Positions 59,342-64,000 of a stretch of 64,000 nucleotides of DNA are shown here, piece by piece. Both the position numbers and the translations under genes were made by a program. How positions within the stretch are numbered: position 1 is the stretch's first letter; each line of letters starts with the position of its first letter. The notes under the pieces were generated by a model. The model was not told the origin of the DNA. It searched no databases and saw only the letters and a list, made by a program, of their open reading frames with translations. Source of the stretch: UBA11612 sp964475755 (GTDB lineage: Bacteria; Pseudomonadota; Alphaproteobacteria; Rhodospirillales; Rhodospirillaceae); NCBI GenBank assembly GCA_964475755.1, contig CAYYXR010000005.1:32257-96256 (forward strand), written 5' to 3'.

Positions 59342-59591
59342 GGCTATTCTCCTTCGAATGCGTGTTTAAGCCGGGCGCCTCCATGGGTCGTGAAAAGGGG
59401 GGCCTCAATAGGGGCGGGTGTATATCACAGGGATTCGGACATGGGAAGGCCGCGAAACGGCTAAATTCTGCGATTTTTCCGTTATTTAGCAGGATTTTGA
59501 GGCCGCGATGCGCCGTGGCCACACCTTCAGACCTATGGCTGAGCCCGCTTGCCACGATATAACAGTGGTTGAAATTCAGGGGGAGGATCGC

Positions 59592-61406
59592 GTGAGACAA
59601 ATCGTATTCGCGGGGATTTTTTTGGTGTTGGCGCCTTCAATGGCCGGCGCCGCGGAAGTTTCAAACGCGCAGGGTATTTACGACGAAAGATGCGCGGTTT
59701 GCCACGACAACCCGAACGATCGCATCCCCTCCCGCGACACTCTTGCCACGCGTAGTCCCGACGATGTCATGCGCGCCTTCGCGCCCTACGGTGTGATGCA
59801 GCCCCATGGCGTCGGCCTGATTCCATCCGACATTGTCGACCTCGCGGTATTTCTGACGGGCGAGCGCCCCACCGGCGCGGCGGGGCCCGACCCCAATGCC
59901 AATATGTGTACAGGCACGGCTTCGGCCATATTCCCGGACGGCATGGATTGGAATGGCTGGGGGCGGGATGCGACCAACGCGCGCTATCATCCCGCGCCTG
60001 GATTTACGGTCGATGACCTGCCGAACCTTAAACTGAAATGGACGTTCGCTTACCCCACCGACCAGGTGACAGGTGTCCCCACAGCCGTCGGCAACAGAGT
60101 TTTTGTCGGCACGTTTGCCGGTCAGGTGTTCGCACTCGATGCGCAAACGGGTTGCACGCACTGGCACTTCGATACGGGCTCTCCGGTAAAAGGCGCGACT
60201 ATTGTCGGGCCCAACCCCAAGTCTCCGTCCGGCTATGCGCTTTATTTCGGCGACGAAAAAGCCTTCGTGTACGCCGTGGATGCCGTGACCGGCGAGGAAA
60301 TATGGAGAACGCAGGCCGACGATCATCCCGTTGCGCGCATTACCGGTTCCATGACCATGGCAGGCGGGCGGCTGTTCGTGCCTATGTCTTCGCTGGAAGA
60401 ACTCGCCGCGCTTAACGAGCAATACGAATGCTGCACGTTTCGCGGCAGCATCACATCCATCGATTCCGTAAGCGGCGAGATCGTCTGGAAAAGTTTCACC
60501 ATAGACGACGAACCGGCCCCGCAGGGTCTCAATTCAAAGGGCGTGCAGACCTTCGGCCCGGCGGGTGGGGCTATTTGGTCGGCACCTACCGTGGATATGC
60601 GCACACGCCGCGTCTACGCAGGCATCGGCAATTCCTATACCGATCTTCCCGCACCGATGACGGACGGCGTCATCGCGTGGGACTTCGACACGGGTGAGCG
60701 CCTTTGGCACTATCAGGGCCTTGCCAACGACAATTGGATTGCAGGGTGCGCGCCGGGACAGGTGGACTGTCCAACGCCCATGGGTCCGGATATGGATTTC
60801 GGCACGCCGCCGGTCCTGCGCACATTGCCAAATGGAGAGTTCATTCTCATCGCCGCGCAAAAGTCCGGCATTCTTCACGCCCTTAATCCGGATACCGGTG
60901 AGTTGTTGTGGCAGCAACAGATTGAAGTCGGCAAGGGGGGAGACAAGGGCCGAATTTTGTACGCTGTCGGCGCGAACAATACGCATGTCTTTGCGCCGGC
61001 CTCCGGTGCGGTCGGGTACGAGCCGTCCGCAGGCAGCAATGGCGGCATTACTGCCGTCGATCTCTTGGCCGGCGAAAAGACGTGGTATGTGCCCGCGCCG
61101 ACGCCGGTGTGCAGTTGGGGTGAGGCAAACTGCGGCGGCAGCCAAACGGCACCGCCGTTGGTGATTCCAGGTGCAGTGTTTTCCGCAGCCGAAGACGGGC
61201 ACATCCGGGCGTATTCGACTGAGGACGGCAGTATTCTATGGGATTACGACACCGGGCGCTCGTTTCCGGCTGTGAATGCGGACGAAGCGAGCGGTGCGAC
61301 CATCATGACCGGGCAATCCATCGCCAACGGCATGCTGTTCGTAAATTCGGGGCGCGGATTTACCGGCCATCCCGGCAACGCATTGATGGCGTTCGGTCTC
61401 GAATAA
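59592..61406 (+). CDS. Cytochrome c-fused PQQ dehydrogenase, PVA-dehydrogenase-like
   Basis: 604-residue exported quinoprotein with a GTG start. Signal VRQIVFAGIFLVLAPSMAGA; N-terminal heme c domain with CAVCH (residues 34-38); then an eight-bladed propeller with tryptophan-docking repeats (ALDAQTGCTHWHF, AVDAVTGEEIWRT, ALNPDTGELLWQQ). The vicinal CC of ECCTFRGS (a PQQ-site disulfide in related enzymes) and GPDMDFGTPPV, typical of polyvinyl-alcohol-dehydrogenase-like proteins, are present. Predicted to oxidise secondary or polymeric alcohols and give electrons to its own heme. Start fits gggagga, 4-5 nt upstream. Convergent with the SnoaL-like gene. Confidence 0.85.
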   Translation: MRQIVFAGIFLVLAPSMAGAAEVSNAQGIYDERCAVCHDNPNDRIPSRDTLATRSPDDVMRAFAPYGVMQPHGVGLIPSDIVDLAVFLTGERPTGAAGPDPNANMCTGTASAIFPDGMDWNGWGRDATNARYHPAPGFTVDDLPNLKLKWTFAYPTDQVTGVPTAVGNRVFVGTFAGQVFALDAQTGCTHWHFDTGSPVKGATIVGPNPKSPSGYALYFGDEKAFVYAVDAVTGEEIWRTQADDHPVARITGSMTMAGGRLFVPMSSLEELAALNEQYECCTFRGSITSIDSVSGEIVWKSFTIDDEPAPQGLNSKGVQTFGPAGGAIWSAPTVDMRTRRVYAGIGNSYTDLPAPMTDGVIAWDFDTGERLWHYQGLANDNWIAGCAPGQVDCPTPMGPDMDFGTPPVLRTLPNGEFILIAAQKSGILHALNPDTGELLWQQQIEVGKGGDKGRILYAVGANNTHVFAPASGAVGYEPSAGSNGGITAVDLLAGEKTWYVPAPTPVCSWGEANCGGSQTAPPLVIPGAVFSAAEDGHIRAYSTEDGSILWDYDTGRSFPAVNADEASGATIMTGQSIANGMLFVNSGRGFTGHPGNALMAFGLE

Positions 61407-61411
61407 ACGGA

Positions 61412-61876
61412 TTATTTTTTGGCGGTATCGGGACCGAAGTCCAGCAGCATGTGGGCGGAGAGATTGCCGTAAAGATCGGTCTCCATGATGCGCTCGGCAA
61501 AGCGCCATGTGCCGTCCACTTTCTCGAAGGTGTCCTGATAACGCGCAGCGACCAGAGGCTGTAGCGGAAGTTCATCAGTGGCCTGGAACACCATCACATA
61601 GGACTGCGCTTTGGCGCGGTTAGGGCCATCGGGATCGATAATCAGATTGGTGCTGACATGGCGCGTGCGCGGTGTGCCGTCTTCATAAATGCGCACGTAT
61701 TTTTTGTAGTTGTTGGCAAGACCCACGGGGTCCTTGTCAAAAGGGGTATCCACAGCGGGCAAGTGCACGATGGCATGGGCGAAAATCTCCCCGACACCGT
61801 CAAGATTGCCCCGGTCCATGCAATCGCAATATCTGTGGAGCAGATTTTGAATGGCGAAATAGTCGGCGGCGTCCAT
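61412..61876 (-). CDS. SnoaL-like nuclear transport factor 2 family protein
   Basis: 154-residue NTF2-fold protein: AIQNLLHRYCDCMDRGNLDG with the SnoaL_4 start, RHVSTNLIIDPDGPNRAKAQ, FEKVDGTWRFAERIMETD. Members are ring-modifying isomerases or dehydratases of aromatic polyketide, steroid and lignin-derived chemistry (family knowledge). Candidates for catalysis are the Tyr/Asp/His of HRYCDCMD and RHVS. Convergent with the cytochrome-fused quinoprotein gene, five nt apart, and divergent from def. Confidence 0.83.
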   Translation of the reverse strand: MDAADYFAIQNLLHRYCDCMDRGNLDGVGEIFAHAIVHLPAVDTPFDKDPVGLANNYKKYVRIYEDGTPRTRHVSTNLIIDPDGPNRAKAQSYVMVFQATDELPLQPLVAARYQDTFEKVDGTWRFAERIMETDLYGNLSAHMLLDFGPDTAKK

Positions 61877-62007
61877 GTGGTCTCCTTGGTGTGCTCGATA
61901 GCTGAGAAGAGCCTAGCAGTATCAGTCAGATTTTATCTGTCGGAAGGGGCGAAAACATTGTAGTTTCCGGCTCTGCATTTGGTAATACGGAATTGAATCG
62001 TTTTGCT

Positions 62008-62568
62008 ATGCCCGTTCTCCCCATAGCCCGCATGGGCGCCGAAATCCTGAAGGCCCGCGCTGAAGAGGTCACAGACCTCAAGGACCCGCAAATTCCGGCC
62101 CTGGTCGATAATATGATCGAGACCATGATGGCCGCGCGCGGCGTAGGTCTGGCTGCGCCTCAGGTTTCTGTCTCCAAGCGCATTGTTGTGTTTTTTGTGC
62201 CGGCCGCCCGTAACCAAGGCGTCGAAGTGCCGTTGACGGTGATGATCAATCCAGAGATCACGCCGACGACGAAAGATACGAAAGAGGGATGGGAGGCGTG
62301 TTTATCGGTGCCGGGTCTGACCGGCGAGGTGCCCCGCTACACCTCCATCACATACAAATATCAGGATTTGACTGGTGCAACGGTTGAACGTCGAGCGGAA
62401 GACTTTCATGCCCGCGTTGTGCAGCACGAATGCGATCATCTCGACGGTGTTCTTTATCCCATGCGCATGAGCGATATGAAAACTCTGGCCTTTGTGGATG
62501 TGCTCGACGCCGAAGCAAAGGCGAAGGGCGTGGAACTGGAGCTTGATGAAGAAGGTGTGCCGGAATGA
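62008..62568 (+). CDS. def: Peptide deformylase
   Basis: 186-residue metalloenzyme that removes N-formyl groups from nascent proteins. Motif 1 GVGLAAPQVS, motif 2 EACLSVPGL (EGCLS-like; metal-binding Cys), motif 3 QHECDHLDG (HEXXH). The ATG at 62008 gives the canonical MPVLPIARMGAEIL. C-terminal extension of about 20 acidic residues. ATGA overlap with the next gene. Not accompanied by fmt. It may be a second copy, since class-defining residues such as Ala in EACLS, in place of Gly, differ from housekeeping enzymes. Confidence 0.93.
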   Translation: MPVLPIARMGAEILKARAEEVTDLKDPQIPALVDNMIETMMAARGVGLAAPQVSVSKRIVVFFVPAARNQGVEVPLTVMINPEITPTTKDTKEGWEACLSVPGLTGEVPRYTSITYKYQDLTGATVERRAEDFHARVVQHECDHLDGVLYPMRMSDMKTLAFVDVLDAEAKAKGVELELDEEGVPE

Positions 62569-63257
62569 GCAAAGCAAAAGATTCAGCTATCGATAAGGCC
62601 CGCCGCGAGAAAGCGGAGCAGACAGATGTCTTGATTCTCGCCGCGCTGCCGCATGTGCCGTTCGACGGTTGGAGTATTAAGTCTTTGGAGTTGGCGGCGG
62701 AGAGCATTGATATCGATCCCAGTGCCGTCCGCAGGTACTTCCCGGAAGGGGTCAAGGATGCCATCGCCCACTTCATAGACTTGGCTGACCGGCTGATGGT
62801 CGAAGATCTCAAAGCCTACGATTTAGAGTCTATGAAAATCCGCGAGCGTGTTACCACCGGTGTGCGGGTGCGCCTTGAGCGCTGGACACCGCACCGGGAA
62901 GCCATTCGCCGCGCACTGCTTCTAGCACCGCTGCCGCCGTTCGTGGGCGAGACCATGCGCGGCTGGTACAAAACCGTGGACGCTATTTGGCGCACGGCCG
63001 GCGACAAGTCCACCGACTTCAATTTTTACACCAAGCGCGGTTTGCTGGCAGCGGTCTATGGCACAACGCTGCTCTATTGGCTGGACGACAAGTCCGAAAA
63101 CTGCGCCAATACCTGGGCTTTTCTCGACCGGCGCATTGCCGATGTCATGAAGGTACCGCAGATCAAGGGCCGTATTACGGAGCGCTTGAAAAAGGTATCG
63201 AGCCCGCGCGGTCTGTTTGGGCGGTTGTCGCACCGCCGTGCGACAGGCTTTCGTTGA
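62565..63257 (+). CDS. COQ9 family protein
   Basis: 230-residue COQ9-like protein. TetR-like fold with N-terminal helices and SAVRRYFPEGVKDAIAHFID, then C-terminal COQ9 signature WYKTVDAIWRTAGDKSTDFN and FYTKRGLLAAVYGTTLLYWL. In mitochondria COQ9 presents ubiquinone precursors to COQ7; the bacterial role is assumed to be similar. Overlaps def by 4 nt (ATGA), so translation is coupled. Possible functional link with the ABC1 kinase gene at 49922. Confidence 0.88.
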   Translation: MSKAKDSAIDKARREKAEQTDVLILAALPHVPFDGWSIKSLELAAESIDIDPSAVRRYFPEGVKDAIAHFIDLADRLMVEDLKAYDLESMKIRERVTTGVRVRLERWTPHREAIRRALLLAPLPPFVGETMRGWYKTVDAIWRTAGDKSTDFNFYTKRGLLAAVYGTTLLYWLDDKSENCANTWAFLDRRIADVMKVPQIKGRITERLKKVSSPRGLFGRLSHRRATGFR

Positions 63258-63270
63258 GCCTATTTAAACG

Positions 63271-64000
63271 TTAGGTCTTCTGCGAAGTCGTTCCATCGGC
63301 CAGTAGGGTCTCGATATCGCCCTCCGCCAGCCCAGCCTCTTTCAGGACTTCCGCGCTGTGTTCGCCGAGGTGGGGCGCGAGGGACCGAATGCTCGCCGGT
63401 GTTTTGGAGTACTTCACTGGAAACGAGGCCATGCGGACTTTGCCTTCCGTTGGATGATCCATCATTTGCCAAAATCCAACCGCCTGAAGGTGAGGATCGG
63501 TCACGAGATCCTTCAAGTCGTTGAGCGCGGCGATGGGCACGCTGGTGTCGGCAAATAGATCGAGCCATTCCTGTGTGGTGCGCTCGACCATGATTTTGGA
63601 AACGGCTGCATAAGTTGCATCTGAGTTTTTTACGCGGGCGGAAACGTTCGCCAGGTTCGCGTCGTCGAGCAGTTCGGCGTGACCGGCGCGGGTACAGAAA
63701 ATTTTCCAGTGAGGATCGAGCGTCACCAGGACGGAAATCCACCCGTCCTTGGTGCGAACGGGTTGGCGGTGCCTGCTCAAGAGCGGCGCGTAGCCGGGCC
63801 CGCCCATGGGCGGTTCGAAGCCCATCCCCCACAGATGCTCCGCCATTACATAGTTGACCATGGTCTCGAACATCGGCACTTCGACTTCTTGACCGCGCCC
63901 TGTGCGGGCCCGGTGCACAAGCGCGCCCAAAACGGCATAGGCAACGGTAATGGAATTGGTCTTATCGCCCATGGCGGTCGGCGATGAGCGGGGGGTGCCG
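63271..64000 (-). CDS. CaiB/BaiF family III CoA-transferase, 5' end outside window
   Basis: About 242 C-terminal residues of a formyl-CoA-transferase-like protein; families are about 390-410 residues, so the N-terminal part with the catalytic Asp lies upstream of the window (beyond 64000). Visible: TAMGDKTNSITVAYAVLGAL, LVHRARTGRGQEVEVPMFET, VLVTLDPHWKIFC, and LAPHLGEHSAEVLKEAGLAE near the end. It moves CoA between carboxylic acids, consistent with the acyl-CoA metabolism seen at the start of the window. Convergent with the COQ9 gene, 13 nt apart. Confidence 0.9.
   Translation of the reverse strand, partial: GTPRSSPTAMGDKTNSITVAYAVLGALVHRARTGRGQEVEVPMFETMVNYVMAEHLWGMGFEPPMGGPGYAPLLSRHRQPVRTKDGWISVLVTLDPHWKIFCTRAGHAELLDDANLANVSARVKNSDATYAAVSKIMVERTTQEWLDLFADTSVPIAALNDLKDLVTDPHLQAVGFWQMMDHPTEGKVRMASFPVKYSKTPASIRSLAPHLGEHSAEVLKEAGLAEGDIETLLADGTTSQKT

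Noticed and set aside
1..64000. CRISPR arrays, insertion sequences, phage genes, rRNA
   Set aside because: No spaced direct repeats, transposase or integrase motifs, or rRNA-like sequence were seen on either strand.

Overview
The window reads as a chromosomal segment of an alphaproteobacterium, probably a marine or otherwise aquatic member of the Rhodospirillales or a neighbouring order; this is inference. Lineage clues are a GapR (DUF2312) nucleoid protein, a DUF1244 protein, COQ9, an L36 of the short alphaproteobacterial form, a three-gene pntAA-pntAB-pntB transhydrogenase and a DUF3108 protein. Genes are densely packed, with several convergent pairs overlapping by about 4 nt. I see no insertion sequence, phage, CRISPR array, rRNA or tRNA.

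Layout. 1-8220: a plus-strand acyl-CoA catabolic operon (crotonase, TetR regulator, three-piece acyl-CoA carboxylase, DUF7064-like protein, APH-fold kinase, DUF6285 protein, second crotonase). 8217-11103: two glycosyltransferase genes, the first overlapping the operon end. 11238-16362: a compact cluster of two tandem PQQ beta-propeller lipoproteins, each with a C-terminal cupredoxin, followed by a questin-oxidase-like (DUF4243) gene. 16359-21156 (minus): an ABC-2 exporter whose ATPase and permease genes flank an amber-interrupted copy of a small secreted protein, then an outer-membrane protein, a RidA protein, a YhhQ-type transporter and the intact paralogue of the interrupted gene. 21439-26792: a large exported CxxCH beta-propeller protein, a thiolase and a GTP-type PEP carboxykinase. 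27124-30430: nitrogen control, with one P-II gene facing away from a porin-P-II-AmtB operon that has a clear sigma-54 promoter. 30487-40462: a TAXI-like lipoprotein, an EF-G-like GTPase, hydrolases, a DEAD-box helicase, an FKBP isomerase and two Tat-exported VOC proteins. 40775-49879: rpmJ, pyruvate kinase, a DMT transporter, N-formylglutamate amidohydrolase, DUF1244, gapR, acyl-CoA synthetase, PepF and a VOC protein. 49922-64000: an ABC1/UbiB-type kinase, transhydrogenase, an entericidin-like lipoprotein, Kup, rpsU, a cytochrome-fused PVA-dehydrogenase-like quinoprotein, peptide deformylase, COQ9 and part of a family III CoA-transferase.

How it fits together. The physiology suggested is aerobic use of fatty, branched or cyclic acyl compounds (carboxylase, crotonases, thiolase, acyl-CoA synthetase, CoA-transferase), with periplasmic PQQ, copper and heme oxidoreductases doing extracytoplasmic oxidation, PEP carboxykinase and pyruvate kinase at the gluconeogenic junction, and regulated ammonium uptake. 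The least familiar parts are the quinoprotein-cupredoxin/DUF4243 cluster, the APH kinase/DUF6285/DUF7064 module and the exported CxxCH propeller. Three reading anomalies deserve attention: an in-frame amber codon at 17416-17418, an A6-associated frameshift at 34677-34682, and an apparent CTG start for ribosomal protein S21.
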